Source: Streptosporangium violaceochromogenes (GTDB lineage: Bacteria > Actinomycetota > Actinomycetes > Streptosporangiales > Streptosporangiaceae). Taken from it: a stretch of DNA of 64,000 nucleotides. The stretch lies in the NCBI RefSeq assembly GCF_014654615.1, contig NZ_BNBB01000006.1, forward strand, positions 181,854-245,853, read 5' to 3'. The notes under the pieces were generated by a model. The model ran no database searches and was not told the origin of the DNA. It saw only the letters and a list, made by a program, of their open reading frames with translations. Positions 24,959-33,736 of the stretch are shown here, in pieces. The stretch's first letter is position 1. Every line of letters starts with the position of its first letter. The position numbers and the translations under genes are program-made.

Positions 24959-25945
24959 ATGACAGTGAATTCCACGCGGGTTTCCCCGAGACCGTCGCGG
25001 CCCCTTCGCCGGACGGCCGAGGCCACGCTCGCCCTCGGCCTGGGGGTGATCCTCGCCTGGCCGAGCGGCGCCTACGCCGTCCCGGCGGATCTCGCGACCG
25101 CCGCGCGCGCGACCGGCCCGGCGTTCTCGTTCCGGTCCGCGCCCGCGGCCGTCGTCACCTCCGTCCCCGCGCTCGTCGCGTGGTCACGGGAGGGCGAGCG
25201 GGCCGGGCGGGTCGAGCCGGTCGGGCGGGTCGGCCGGCGCCACTGTCACCGCGACCGGCTGGACTGCGTGGAGCGGTGGCGGGCCAGATGCGAGGGGATG
25301 TCCCCCGACCGGGTCGGGGCCCGGCCACGCGGCGACGACGGGCTCCGGCAGGGCGTCCGCCGGAACCGGCCGCCGGGGGCCGACCTTCGCCGACCCCGCT
25401 TCCGGGAGAGGGAGTCGCACCGTTCCTGGCCCTGGTCGTCGTGGGACGACCTTCGCCGGCCGAGGTTCCGGGACAGGGATCTGCGCTCACCCCGTGAGCA
25501 GGACCCGGGCCGGCCGTGGGCCCGGGATCGGGACGCGCGCCGGCCGCGCTTCCGGGACAGGGACCTGCGGTGGCCGCGTTCTCGTGAGCGGGATTCGCGG
25601 TGGCCGGGGTTCCAGGATCGGGACGCGCGCCGGCCGAGGGTCCAGGATGACGCGCGCCGGCCGAGGGTCCGGGACGACCTGCGCCGGCCGAGGGTCCGGG
25701 ACAGGGATCTGCGGTGGCCGCGTTCTCGTGAGCGGGATTCGCGGTGGCCGGGGGTGCGGGACCGGAACGCGCGCCGGCCGTGGGCCCGGGATCGGGACGC
25801 GCGCCGGCCGCGCTTCCGGGACGACGCGCGCCGGCCGCGCTTCCGGGACAGGGACCTTCAGCGGGACGGAGACCTCCAGTGGCCTCGCCTGCCGCAGGCC
25901 GACCCCGACGGAGCCGGAGCGCGGGAGCGGGCCGCCCGGGGCTAG
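24959..25945 (+). CDS. Secreted Arg/Asp-rich tandem-repeat protein
   Basis: The ATG at 24959 has AGGGGAGA about 7 nt upstream. The protein (328 aa) starts with a twin-arginine-free basic region and a Sec signal peptide (ATLALGLGVILAWPSGAYA, cleavage before VPADL). Two Cys flank HRDRLDCVERWRARC. From about residue 150 to the end it is built of degenerate 9-16-residue repeats such as RRPRFRDRD, RWPRSRERD and RRPRVRDD. The alternating Arg with Asp/Glu and regular Trp/Pro make a highly charged, extended exported chain. I know no family. It ends 36 nt from the convergent kinase gene. Confidence 0.65.
   Translation: MTVNSTRVSPRPSRPLRRTAEATLALGLGVILAWPSGAYAVPADLATAARATGPAFSFRSAPAAVVTSVPALVAWSREGERAGRVEPVGRVGRRHCHRDRLDCVERWRARCEGMSPDRVGARPRGDDGLRQGVRRNRPPGADLRRPRFRERESHRSWPWSSWDDLRRPRFRDRDLRSPREQDPGRPWARDRDARRPRFRDRDLRWPRSRERDSRWPGFQDRDARRPRVQDDARRPRVRDDLRRPRVRDRDLRWPRSRERDSRWPGVRDRNARRPWARDRDARRPRFRDDARRPRFRDRDLQRDGDLQWPRLPQADPDGAGARERAARG
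25440..25870. repeat. Intragenic tandem repeats, including a 144-bp duplication
   Basis: Within the secreted repeat protein, the block beginning GGACAGGGAYCTGCGGTGGC at 25555 is repeated at 25699, an offset of 144 bp (48 codons). Smaller 27-33-bp units (CGCGCCGGCCG plus variable end) recur throughout. Repeat number probably varies between strains. Confidence 0.75.
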
Positions 25946-25980
25946 GGCCCGCTTTCAGGGACCGGACCGTTTTTCGAAGG

Positions 25981-26874
25981 CTAGGCCAGGACCCGGCCGA
26001 CCATGCGGGCGTACATCCGGCCGGGGCTGGGGACCGACGGCGGGTGCAGGAAGCCGGGAAGCATCGGGAGGTCCACGATGAAGTGCTGCAGGCGCTGGTA
26101 GAGGGCGTCGACCCCCTCGGGGCGCCGGTGGGGGTCCTTCTCCAGCAGCTCCTGGAGCAGGCGGTTCAGGGCGGCGGGGACGCCGGGGACGGCGGGCGGG
26201 CGCTCCTTCACCTGGCGCTCGAACACGACGTACTCCGTGGGACCGGTGAAAAGCTGCCGGCCCGTCAGCATCTCGTGCAGCACGCAGCCCAGGGCGTAAA
26301 GGTCGCTGCGGGGGCCGGCGAGCCCGCTCTGGATCTGCTCGGGGGCCATGTAGGACGGCGTGCCGAGAATCTGGCCGACCCGGGTGAACTGCGTGGAGTC
26401 GGCCTCGCGGAGCATGGCGAGCCCGAAGTCCATGACCTTGACGCTGCCGTCGGGGCAGAGCATCAGGTTGGCCGGCTTGAGGTCGCGGTGGTAGATGGAC
26501 AGCGCGTGGGCGGCCGACAGCACGGCGCACGTCTGGGCGGCGATCGCGGCGGCCCAGGGGACGGGCAGCGGGCCGTGCTCGCTGAGCAGGTCGGCCACCG
26601 TCACCCCCGCGACGAACTGCATCACCTGGAACAGCCGCTGCTCGAAGGTGCCGAAGTCGTACAGGACGGGGGCGCCGGGGTGCTCAAGCCGCGCCAGGAT
26701 GCGCGCCTCGCGCAGAAACCGCCGCTTCAGCTCGTCGTCGGGGCCGGTGACGAGCCGCAGGAACTTGACGGCCACCTTGCGGTCGAGGTGTCTGTCGTGG
26801 CCGCCGTAGACGGCGCCCATGCTGCCCTGGCCGATGGGGAGGTCGTCGAGCACATATCGGTCGCCGATGACCAT
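25981..26874 (-). CDS. Soluble Ser/Thr protein kinase (Hanks type)
   Basis: The start is taken at the ATG 26874 (GGGAGG 5 nt upstream), giving 297 aa that begin at the kinase domain; the frame extends to 26952 but would overlap the upstream gene. All catalytic motifs are present: glycine loop IGQGSMGAVYGG, VAVKFL lysine, YHRDLKPANL, MDFGLA, and GTPSYMAPEQ. Unlike PknB-type kinases it has no membrane helix or PASTA repeats and ends soon after the kinase domain. It lies 28 nt after the N6-methylase-like gene, so the two are co-transcribed; a PP2C phosphatase gene is divergent just beyond. Confidence 0.9.
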   Translation of the reverse strand: MVIGDRYVLDDLPIGQGSMGAVYGGHDRHLDRKVAVKFLRLVTGPDDELKRRFLREARILARLEHPGAPVLYDFGTFEQRLFQVMQFVAGVTVADLLSEHGPLPVPWAAAIAAQTCAVLSAAHALSIYHRDLKPANLMLCPDGSVKVMDFGLAMLREADSTQFTRVGQILGTPSYMAPEQIQSGLAGPRSDLYALGCVLHEMLTGRQLFTGPTEYVVFERQVKERPPAVPGVPAALNRLLQELLEKDPHRRPEGVDALYQRLQHFIVDLPMLPGFLHPPSVPSPGRMYARMVGRVLA

Positions 26875-26902
26875 CCGGCCCTCCCCCCATGCGTACGGGA
26901 CA

Positions 26903-28801
26903 TCACACCCCTTGGCCGCACGGCCGGAGGTGGCCGTCGACCAGTCCGTCAAAGCCTAGCCGGATCAAGGTTTCCCCCAGCGTCGTCGTCTGGCGAAGCC
27001 GGTCCTCCAGCGCGAACAGCTCGCGGAAGGCGGTGCCGTACCGCCGCTGGTCGGCGATGGGCAGCATCGGCACCCGTGCCCGCCGTACGTCCAGGCGGCT
27101 GGAGCCCGGATGGACGCGGGAGGCGTCCGCCGAGCGGAGGAACCCGGCCAGGAAGTCGGGGTCGAGCCGCTGGGGGTCCACCCGGTAGAGGGTGAGCTGG
27201 GGGCCGAGCGCGGCCCCGCTGCGGGTGATCACCCGGACCACGCCCAGGACGGTGGTCACCACGTCGCCCGGCCTGATCATGACCAGCGCGGGGTCCAGGG
27301 TGGTGCCTCCCGAGGGGGCCGTCCCCAGGGTGGTGTCCTCGGCGGTCAGGACCGGCAGCGGGCCCTCGTCGGCCGACATCCGGGGCGGGGCCTGGAGGAT
27401 GGTGATCAGCCCCGCCTTGGCCAGCTCGCCGACGGTCGTCGTCGGCAGGTCCTGCCGCTCGCTCAGCAGCTCAAGGGCCGGGGGGGCCTCCGACAGCGTC
27501 GCGGAGGTGTCGCGGAACCGCTCCAGGGCCGTGGTGAAGTCGCGGACGAAGTCCTGGCCGCCCTGCTGCGGCCGGTGCCGCGCCGGGCTCAGGTCCACCT
27601 CGTCGTCGAGCACGTCGATGATCCGGACGGTACGGCTCTCGCCGGGCAGCTCGGCCTCGGGGTCGCCGAGGTAGGCCCGCCAGGCGGGCTCCACGGCCGA
27701 CAGGTCCTCGCTCGCGTCCATCACCAGGAGCCGGGAGGGGGGCCTTGCCCCGTCGGGGCGGCGCAGCAGCCACAGGTCGGGGCCGCCGGGGCTCAGCGTC
27801 ACCACGGCCCGCAGCGCCCCGGCGCGCAGGAGGTTGGCCCGGATCCGTCTGCCGGGGCGGCGGCCGGCCGCCGCGGGCGGCATCAGGATCGCCACCAGAC
27901 CACCGGGCCGGACGTGGGCCAGGCAGTGCTGCACCCAGGCCAGCTCGGGCTCCCCGCGCGGGGGCAGGCCGTACTCCCAGCGGGGGTCGCCGGTCAGCTC
28001 CTCATAACCCCAGGCGCGCTCGTTGAACGGCGGGTCGCAGACCACGGTGTCGGCCAGCTCGCCGGCCAGGCCGTCGTCGCGCAGCGAGTCGCCGGCGACG
28101 ACGCGGGTCTTGGCGCCGCGCAGCAGCACCCGGACGGCGGTGAGCAGCGCGTTCGTCTCGTTGATCTCCTGGGCGAGCGAGGACTCCGCGTGCAGCAGGA
28201 GGGTGCCCAGGCCGCAGGCCGGGTCGAGGACCGTCCCGCCCTCCCGGCCGGCCAGCCGGTGCATCAGCGCGGCCACGTCGTCCCGGGTGACCGACAGGCG
28301 GCGGGAATGGGCCTCGGCGTAGCGCTCGCAGAGGAACTCGAAGGCCGCGAGCGGTCCGTGCTCGGCGGCGAGCTTGGCTACCAGCCGCAGGAGGACGGGG
28401 TCGTCCAGGCGCGGATCGGGGTCGCCGGGGAGGTCGGCCGTCGTGGCGGCCAGGGAGGTCAGGGCGTACGCCCCCTGCTCCTGCCAGGCCTCGGGCCGGC
28501 GGTGCAGGAACAGCAGGAACGCGCCGACCCTGCCGACCAGCTCGCCCAGGTGCAGGTCGTCGACGGAGGTGCGGAGCCGCTGCCAGGCCAGGTCGCCGAG
28601 GGAGACCTCGAAGGGCTTGCCGTTGCGGCGCAGCCACGCGGCGACCTGGGGCAGGGAGAACAGGGGGCTGGAGGTGGTGCCGCCCACGGGCTGGGGGAAG
28701 TCGTCGTGGCGGCGGCGCCAGTTGCTGACCGCGGCACGGCCTACGGAGGCGAGCCGGGCGATGTCGCCCGCGTTCACCGTGATGTCCTGGCTCTCCTCCA
28801 T
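26903..28801 (-). CDS. N6-adenine DNA methylase-like protein with N-terminal HTH
   Basis: 632 aa. The N-terminus is a helix-turn-helix (NAGDIARLASVGRAAVSNWR). The middle is an N6-methylase domain: motif I DPACGLGTLL and catalytic CDPPF followed by NERAWG, as in type I/HsdM enzymes. The C-terminal 200 residues (VGELAKAGLITILQAP onward) resemble a target-recognition/HsdS-like half. No restriction subunit is adjacent. ATG 28801 has no ribosome binding site, so translation may be leaderless; a GTG seven codons later is an alternative. It forms an operon with the Ser/Thr kinase and is divergent from a PP2C gene. Confidence 0.85.
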   Translation of the reverse strand: MEESQDITVNAGDIARLASVGRAAVSNWRRRHDDFPQPVGGTTSSPLFSLPQVAAWLRRNGKPFEVSLGDLAWQRLRTSVDDLHLGELVGRVGAFLLFLHRRPEAWQEQGAYALTSLAATTADLPGDPDPRLDDPVLLRLVAKLAAEHGPLAAFEFLCERYAEAHSRRLSVTRDDVAALMHRLAGREGGTVLDPACGLGTLLLHAESSLAQEINETNALLTAVRVLLRGAKTRVVAGDSLRDDGLAGELADTVVCDPPFNERAWGYEELTGDPRWEYGLPPRGEPELAWVQHCLAHVRPGGLVAILMPPAAAGRRPGRRIRANLLRAGALRAVVTLSPGGPDLWLLRRPDGARPPSRLLVMDASEDLSAVEPAWRAYLGDPEAELPGESRTVRIIDVLDDEVDLSPARHRPQQGGQDFVRDFTTALERFRDTSATLSEAPPALELLSERQDLPTTTVGELAKAGLITILQAPPRMSADEGPLPVLTAEDTTLGTAPSGGTTLDPALVMIRPGDVVTTVLGVVRVITRSGAALGPQLTLYRVDPQRLDPDFLAGFLRSADASRVHPGSSRLDVRRARVPMLPIADQRRYGTAFRELFALEDRLRQTTTLGETLIRLGFDGLVDGHLRPCGQGV

Positions 28802-28885
28802 ACTGGGCCAGACTAGTTGACTGTGCTGCAACGGTCTACAACAGCTTTGCTTGTGAAGTGCTTCAACCAATGATTTACTGCCTTT

Positions 28886-29683
28886 ATGGCACTGAACGAA
28901 GCCCCGGCACTGCGCTACGCCGCTCGCTCGGATGTCGGCGTCCGCCGTGAGGCGAACGAGGACTCGGGCTACGCGAGCGCCCGCCTGCTCGCCGTGGCCG
29001 ACGGCATGGGGGGCCACGCCGGCGGAGAGGTCGCCAGCTCGCTCGCCGTCACCGCCATGGCGGCGCTGGACGAAAGCCTTCCCCGGACCGGCGTCGACCT
29101 GGTGTCCGCCATCAAGGACGCGGCGCGGGACGTCAACCACACGCTGCGCGAGATGAGCGAGCACGATCCCACCCTGCGGGGGATGGGCACCACCCTGACC
29201 GCCATGCTCTGGGAGGGGTCCGCCTTCGCGCTGGCCCACGTCGGCGACTCCCGCGCCTACATGCTGCGCGACGGCGCCCTCTACCAGATCACCCACGACC
29301 ACACGCTGGTCCAGTCGCTGGTGGACGACGGCCGCATCACCCCCGAGCAGGCCGCCGAGCACCCGCGCCGCTCCATGGTGCTGCGGGTCCTGGAGGGCAC
29401 GGGCGACGGCGAGCTGGACCTGTCGCTGCGTGAGGCCCAGTTCGGCGACCGCTACCTGATCTGCTCCGACGGCCTGACCGCCGTGGTCGGCCCGGAGACC
29501 CTGTTCAACACGCTGACCGAGGTCGACGACCCCGCCGAGGCCGTCAGGTGGCTCATCGACCTGGCCAACCGGGGCGGCGGCCCCGACAACATCACCTGCG
29601 TCGTGGCCCACTTCGGCGATCACCCCCTCTCCGCCGAGCGGTTCGTCGTGGGGGCGGCGGCCGAGAGGAAGCTGACGCCCTGA
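28886..29683 (+). CDS. PP2C-family Ser/Thr protein phosphatase
   Basis: 265 aa consisting of one PP2C domain with intact metal-binding motifs: RREANEDSGYA, VADGMGGHAGGE, HVGDSRAYMLR, CSDGLTAVV and GGPDNITCVVA. This is the soluble PstP-like type that dephosphorylates Ser/Thr/Thr in bacterial signalling. It is divergent from the methylase-kinase operon across 84 nt, so it may be the counterpart of that kinase. A close paralogue is at 31016-31777. Confidence 0.92.
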   Translation: MALNEAPALRYAARSDVGVRREANEDSGYASARLLAVADGMGGHAGGEVASSLAVTAMAALDESLPRTGVDLVSAIKDAARDVNHTLREMSEHDPTLRGMGTTLTAMLWEGSAFALAHVGDSRAYMLRDGALYQITHDHTLVQSLVDDGRITPEQAAEHPRRSMVLRVLEGTGDGELDLSLREAQFGDRYLICSDGLTAVVGPETLFNTLTEVDDPAEAVRWLIDLANRGGGPDNITCVVAHFGDHPLSAERFVVGAAAERKLTP

Positions 29684-29795
29684 GGGCGGAGGGGAGGGAC
29701 CCGCGCGGCGTCTTCGGCGTCTCCGGTCTGTCCGCTGTTCCCGGCGCGTTCGGTGTCCTGTGCCTCGCGCCCCGTGGGCGGGGCCGTCCCGGCGT

Positions 29796-30626
29796 CTACC
29801 AGGCCAGGCCGGTGATGCGCTCGTAGGCCTCGACGTAGCGCGCGCGGGTGGCCTCGACGATCTCCGCGGGCACCTCGGGCGCGGGCTCCTTGCGGTCCCA
29901 GCCGGTCCCGGTGGCCCAGTCGCGGACGAACTGCTTGTCGAAGGAGAACTGCGGGCGGCCCGGCTCCCACTCGTCGGCGGGCCAGAACCGTGAGGAGTCG
30001 GAGGTGAGCACCTCGTCGCCGAGCACGAGCGTGCCGTCGGAGGCCCGCCCGATCTCTATCTTCGTGTCGGCGATGACGATGCCCCGCTCCCGCGCCAGGT
30101 CGGCGCCGCGGCGGTAGACCTCCAGGGTGATCCGCCGGAGTTCCCCGGCCACCTCCGCACCCTCCTGCGCGACCACGTCCTCGAAGGTGATGAACTCGTC
30201 GTGCTGCCCCAGAGGGGCCTTGGTCGTGGGCGTGAACACGGGCTCGGGGAGCCGGGAGCCCTCCACCAGGCCGACGGGCAGCGCCACCCCGGAGACCGAG
30301 CCCCTGGACCGGTACTCCTTCAGGCCCATGCCCGCGAGATACCCCCTGGCGATGCACTCGACCGGCACCATGTCCAGCCGCCGGCACCGTATGGCCCGGC
30401 CCTCGAACCCGGCGGGCACGTCGGTGGCGGAGATGACGTGGTTGGGCACGATGTCGGCGAGCCGCTCGAACCACCACAGCGAGAGCCGGGTGAGGATCCT
30501 CCCCTTGTCGGGGATGGGGGTGGGCAGGATCACGTCGTACACCGACACCCGGTCGGAGGCCACGAGGATGATGTCTCCCCGGTCCTCGTATACGTCGCGG
30601 ACCTTCCCGGAGTGGAGAAGCTTCAC
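29796..30626 (-). CDS. purC: Phosphoribosylaminoimidazole-succinocarboxamide synthase
   Basis: 276 aa, full length for the actinobacterial enzyme that joins CAIR and aspartate with ATP to give SAICAR in purine synthesis. Recognised by HSGKVRDVYE, SDRVSVYDVILPTPIPDKG, VECIARGYLAG and DTKIEIGR. The GTG start has AGGGAC upstream. No other pur gene lies in the window. A 33-codon membrane-peptide gene lies upstream on the same strand. Confidence 0.96.
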   Translation of the reverse strand: MKLLHSGKVRDVYEDRGDIILVASDRVSVYDVILPTPIPDKGRILTRLSLWWFERLADIVPNHVISATDVPAGFEGRAIRCRRLDMVPVECIARGYLAGMGLKEYRSRGSVSGVALPVGLVEGSRLPEPVFTPTTKAPLGQHDEFITFEDVVAQEGAEVAGELRRITLEVYRRGADLARERGIVIADTKIEIGRASDGTLVLGDEVLTSDSSRFWPADEWEPGRPQFSFDKQFVRDWATGTGWDRKEPAPEVPAEIVEATRARYVEAYERITGLAW

Positions 30627-30801
30627 TGGTGTCCCTCAACCGTTCTCTGTGACGTCGCTGGTGCGCCGGGCGGAAACAGAGTAGTCGGCGGGCCGGCGCT
30701 TTTACGAAACGGGGTGAGCCCCCTCGCGGAACGCCGCCGGGGCACCGTGACGCCGGTGGGCCGGGGCGGGTACCCCGGCCCCGGCCGGGACGGGAAGGAG
30801 G

Positions 30802-30903
30802 TCAGGCGGGCCGGGTGATCATGATGGCCAGGCCGACGAGGATCACGACGGGAATGAGCCAGACGATCGCCTCAACGGCGAATTCCTTGTACACGACGGA
30901 CAT
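30802..30903 (-). CDS. Small single-helix membrane protein (33 aa)
   Basis: A 33-aa ORF reads MSVVYKEFAVEAIVWLIPVV and continues as a hydrophobic helix to the end (ILVGLAIMITRPA): a short soluble head and one membrane span, typical of small membrane proteins. GAAGGG touches the ATG; with the GTG three codons later (30 aa) the spacing is a good 9 nt, so that may be the real start. It is too short for most gene finders. Function unknown. Confidence 0.6.
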   Translation of the reverse strand: MSVVYKEFAVEAIVWLIPVVILVGLAIMITRPA

Positions 30904-31015
30904 CCCTTCGGGGTGACGATCGCTGAGGAGCGCGGAGCACCGACGATAGCGCCTGCCTCCCCCCGCGGCCAGAATCGGTTGATCATCCCGTTTCCGGGAT
31001 GACCGGGACCGGACG

Positions 31016-31777
31016 TCAGGAGGGGTTGGCCGAGCCGACCACCACGGGCTCCTCCGAGCCCGCGCCCTCGACGACCTCCGCGACGACGCAGGTGATGTTG
31101 TCGGGGCCGCCGGCCTCGCAGGCCATGTCGATGAGCCGCCGGATCACCTCGCCGAGATCGTCGACCTCGGCGAGCACGTGCCGGAGCCGGTCGGCCTCGA
31201 CCACCCCCGACAGGCCGTCGGAGCAGAGCAGGTAGCGGTCGCCGACCTCGGCGTCGCGCAGCGACAGGTCGGGGTCGACGGTGTCGCCGCCGTCCAGCAC
31301 CTGGAGCAGGATCGACCGGTGCGGGTGGCGGGCGGCCTCCTCGGGGGTGATACGGCCGTCGTCCATCAGGGTCTGGACCAGGGTGTGGTCGTAGGTGATC
31401 TGGTAGAGGTCGCCGTCGCGCAGGAGGTAGGCGCGGGAGTCGCCGATGTGGGCGAGCGCGACCCGAGGGCCGTCCCAGAGCATCATGGTCAGCGTGGTGC
31501 CCATGCCGGTCAGGGAGGGGTCCTGCTCGACGAGCTCGCGCAGGCGCTGGTTGGCCTTGCGCAGCCCGGCCTCGGCGGCGGCGACCAGGTCGGCGTGGCG
31601 CTCGTGGTCCAGTGTGGCGACCGTGGCGACCGCCGCCGAGCTGGCGACCTCCCCGCCCACGTGGCCGCCCATGCCGTCGGCCACGGCGAGCAGCCGGGGA
31701 CCGGCGTAGGCCGCGTCCTCGTTGCCCTGGCGAACCCGGCCGACGTCGGAGCCGGCCGCATACCGAAGTGTGATCAT
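31016..31777 (-). CDS. PP2C-family Ser/Thr protein phosphatase (paralogue)
   Basis: 253 aa with all PP2C motifs intact: RQGNEDAAYAG, VADGMGGHVGGE, HIGDSRAYLLRDG, CSDGLSGVV, GGPDNITCVV. It is clearly similar along its length to the phosphatase at 28886-29683 (for example LYQITYDHTLVQTLMDDGRI against LYQITHDHTLVQSLVDDGRI), so the two arose by duplication. A GTG two codons upstream is an alternative start. It is divergent from prfC. Confidence 0.92.
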   Translation of the reverse strand: MITLRYAAGSDVGRVRQGNEDAAYAGPRLLAVADGMGGHVGGEVASSAAVATVATLDHERHADLVAAAEAGLRKANQRLRELVEQDPSLTGMGTTLTMMLWDGPRVALAHIGDSRAYLLRDGDLYQITYDHTLVQTLMDDGRITPEEAARHPHRSILLQVLDGGDTVDPDLSLRDAEVGDRYLLCSDGLSGVVEADRLRHVLAEVDDLGEVIRRLIDMACEAGGPDNITCVVAEVVEGAGSEEPVVVGSANPS

Positions 31778-32002
31778 CTGCACATCACTGGAACGTCGAG
31801 TTGCACGAGCGCGTCGCTTTCGGGCAGTCGGGATGGGCAAGGGCGAACCGAGATGTTCCACGATCCACTGAACACCATGGTGACGCAAGCGGCCTGGGGA
31901 AGTGTTGCCGGATCCGTTGACACCCGTGGTGGCGCGTAAGCTGTTCCGGCGCCTTGCGCCGCGCCGTACACCCCGTTTTCCCACGCCGAGGAGACCCAGG
32001 AG
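31778..32002. promoter_or_regulatory. Divergent promoter region of the PP2C gene and prfC
   Basis: 225 nt with no ORF. A TTGACA box at 31917-31922 faces prfC, with a TAAGCT at 31937 as possible -10, but the 14-nt spacing is short. A doubled AGGAG precedes the prfC ATG. Confidence 0.4.
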
Positions 32003-33586
32003 ATGACCGCGATCATTCAGGAGGCCGGACGGCGCCGCACGTTCGCGGTGATCAGCCACCCCGACGCCGGAAAGTCGACCATGACCGAGGCCCTGGCGCT
32101 GCACGCCTCCGCGATCAGCGAGGCCGGCGCCGTGCACGGCAAGGCCGGGCGCCGCGGCGTCACCTCCGACTGGATGGACATGGAGAAGGCCCGCGGCATC
32201 TCCATCACCTCCGCCGCGCTCCGGTTCACCTACCGCGGCCATGTGTTCAACCTGGTCGACACCCCCGGCCACGCCGACTTCTCCGAGGACACCTACCGGG
32301 TGCTGGCCGCCGTCGACTGCGCGGTCATGCTGCTGGACGCCGCCAAGGGCATGGAGCCGCAGACCCTGAAGCTGTTCGAGGTCTGCCGGCACCGCCGCAT
32401 CCCCGTCATCACCTTCGTCAACAAGTGGGACCGCCCCGGCCGCGAGGCGCTGGAACTGCTGGACGAGATCCAGGAGAAGACCGGCCTGCGGCCCACCCCG
32501 ATCACCTGGCCGATCGGCACCGGCGGCTTCTTCCACGGTGTGGTGGACCGTGTCGCCGGCCGGGCCGTCCGCTACACCCGCACCCCCGGCGGGGCGACCA
32601 AGGCCGTCGAGACCGCCCTCACCGCCGAGGAGGCCCTCGCCGAGCTCGGCGACGACTGGGAGCAGGCCAAGGACGAGGTCGACCTGCTGACGGCGATCGG
32701 TTCCGACCACGACCAGAAGGCGTTCGAGGCCCACGAGTCCACTCCCGTGCTGTTCGGCGCGGCCCTGAACAACTTCGGGGTCGGCCGCCTGCTCGACGCC
32801 ATGGTGGACATCGCCCCCTCCCCGGCGCCGCGTCCCGACGTCAAGGAGGTGCCGCGCCCGCTGGGGGAGCCGTTCTCCGGGCTGGTCTTCAAGGTGCAGG
32901 CCAACATGGACCCCTCGCACCGCGACCGGATCGCGTTCGTCCGGGTCTGCTCCGGGCGGTTCGAGCGCGGCATGGTGCTGACCCACGCGGCGACCGGCCG
33001 CCCCTTCGCCACCAAGTACGCCCAGTCGGTCTTCGGCCAGGAGCGGGCCACCATCGACGAGGCGTTCCCCGGTGACGTCGTCGGCCTGGTGAACGCCACC
33101 GCCCTGCGCCCCGGGGACACCCTCTACGACGGCTCGCCGGTGGAGTTCCCGAGGATCCCCAGTTTCGCGCCCGAGCACTTCCGGGCCGCCCGCTGCCGCG
33201 ACTCCAGCAGGGCCAAGCAGTTCCGCAAGGGCATCGAGCAGATGGAGGCCGAGGGCGTCGTGCAGGTGCTGCGCTCCGACGTCCGCGGCGACCAGTCGCC
33301 GGTGCTCGCCGCCGTCGGCCCGATGCAGTTCGACGTGGTCAAGCACCGGCTGGCGGGGGAGTTCAACACCGAGATCGCGATGGACCGGCTCGACTTCGGC
33401 CTGGCACGGCTCACCGACGCCGAGTCCGCGCCCGTCCTGGCCCGTCAGCGGGGCGTGGAGGTCTTCACCCGGTCGCTCGACGGAGTACTGCTGGCGCTGT
33501 TCACCGACGAGTGGCGGATGCGCGGCGTGCTGCGCGACCATCCCGGCCTGACGCTCAAGCCGCTGCTCGCCGACACCCGGGGCTGA
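32003..33586 (+). CDS. prfC: Peptide chain release factor 3 (GTPase)
   Basis: 527 aa, the normal RF3 length. It is a translational GTPase that recycles RF1/RF2 from the ribosome. G motifs: SHPDAGKST (P-loop), DTPGHADFSEDTYR (switch II) and NKWDRP. The RF3-specific DWMDMEKARGISITS follows the P-loop. AGGAG precedes the ATG. A 19-bp hairpin lies 16 nt after the stop. It is a single-gene unit. Confidence 0.96.
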   Translation: MTAIIQEAGRRRTFAVISHPDAGKSTMTEALALHASAISEAGAVHGKAGRRGVTSDWMDMEKARGISITSAALRFTYRGHVFNLVDTPGHADFSEDTYRVLAAVDCAVMLLDAAKGMEPQTLKLFEVCRHRRIPVITFVNKWDRPGREALELLDEIQEKTGLRPTPITWPIGTGGFFHGVVDRVAGRAVRYTRTPGGATKAVETALTAEEALAELGDDWEQAKDEVDLLTAIGSDHDQKAFEAHESTPVLFGAALNNFGVGRLLDAMVDIAPSPAPRPDVKEVPRPLGEPFSGLVFKVQANMDPSHRDRIAFVRVCSGRFERGMVLTHAATGRPFATKYAQSVFGQERATIDEAFPGDVVGLVNATALRPGDTLYDGSPVEFPRIPSFAPEHFRAARCRDSSRAKQFRKGIEQMEAEGVVQVLRSDVRGDQSPVLAAVGPMQFDVVKHRLAGEFNTEIAMDRLDFGLARLTDAESAPVLARQRGVEVFTRSLDGVLLALFTDEWRMRGVLRDHPGLTLKPLLADTRG

Positions 33587-33602
33587 GCCCGCCGTCTCGC
33601 CC

Positions 33603-33659
33603 CGCCGTACGGCCCGCCCGGGGGCGCATTCCAGAGGTCGCCGGGCGGGCCGTACGGCG
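33603..33659. terminator. 19-bp perfect hairpin, prfC terminator
   Basis: CGCCGTACGGCCCGCCCGG (33603-33621) and CCGGGCGGGCCGTACGGCG (33641-33659) are perfect complements with a 19-nt loop. It starts 16 nt after the prfC stop and clearly ends that transcript. Confidence 0.85.
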
Positions 33660-33736
33660 CGCGTCCCCGGGCGCGGAGCCACGCGCGGGGACACGCGCGG
33701 TGGCGCCCGTGGCGATTCATGGTGAGATGTGTGCCC

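Noticed and set aside
25981..29683. A complete Pgl or BREX defence system
   Set aside because: There is no PglY-type ATPase or PglZ, and kinase and methylase are smaller than PglW and PglX; only a loose analogy remains.
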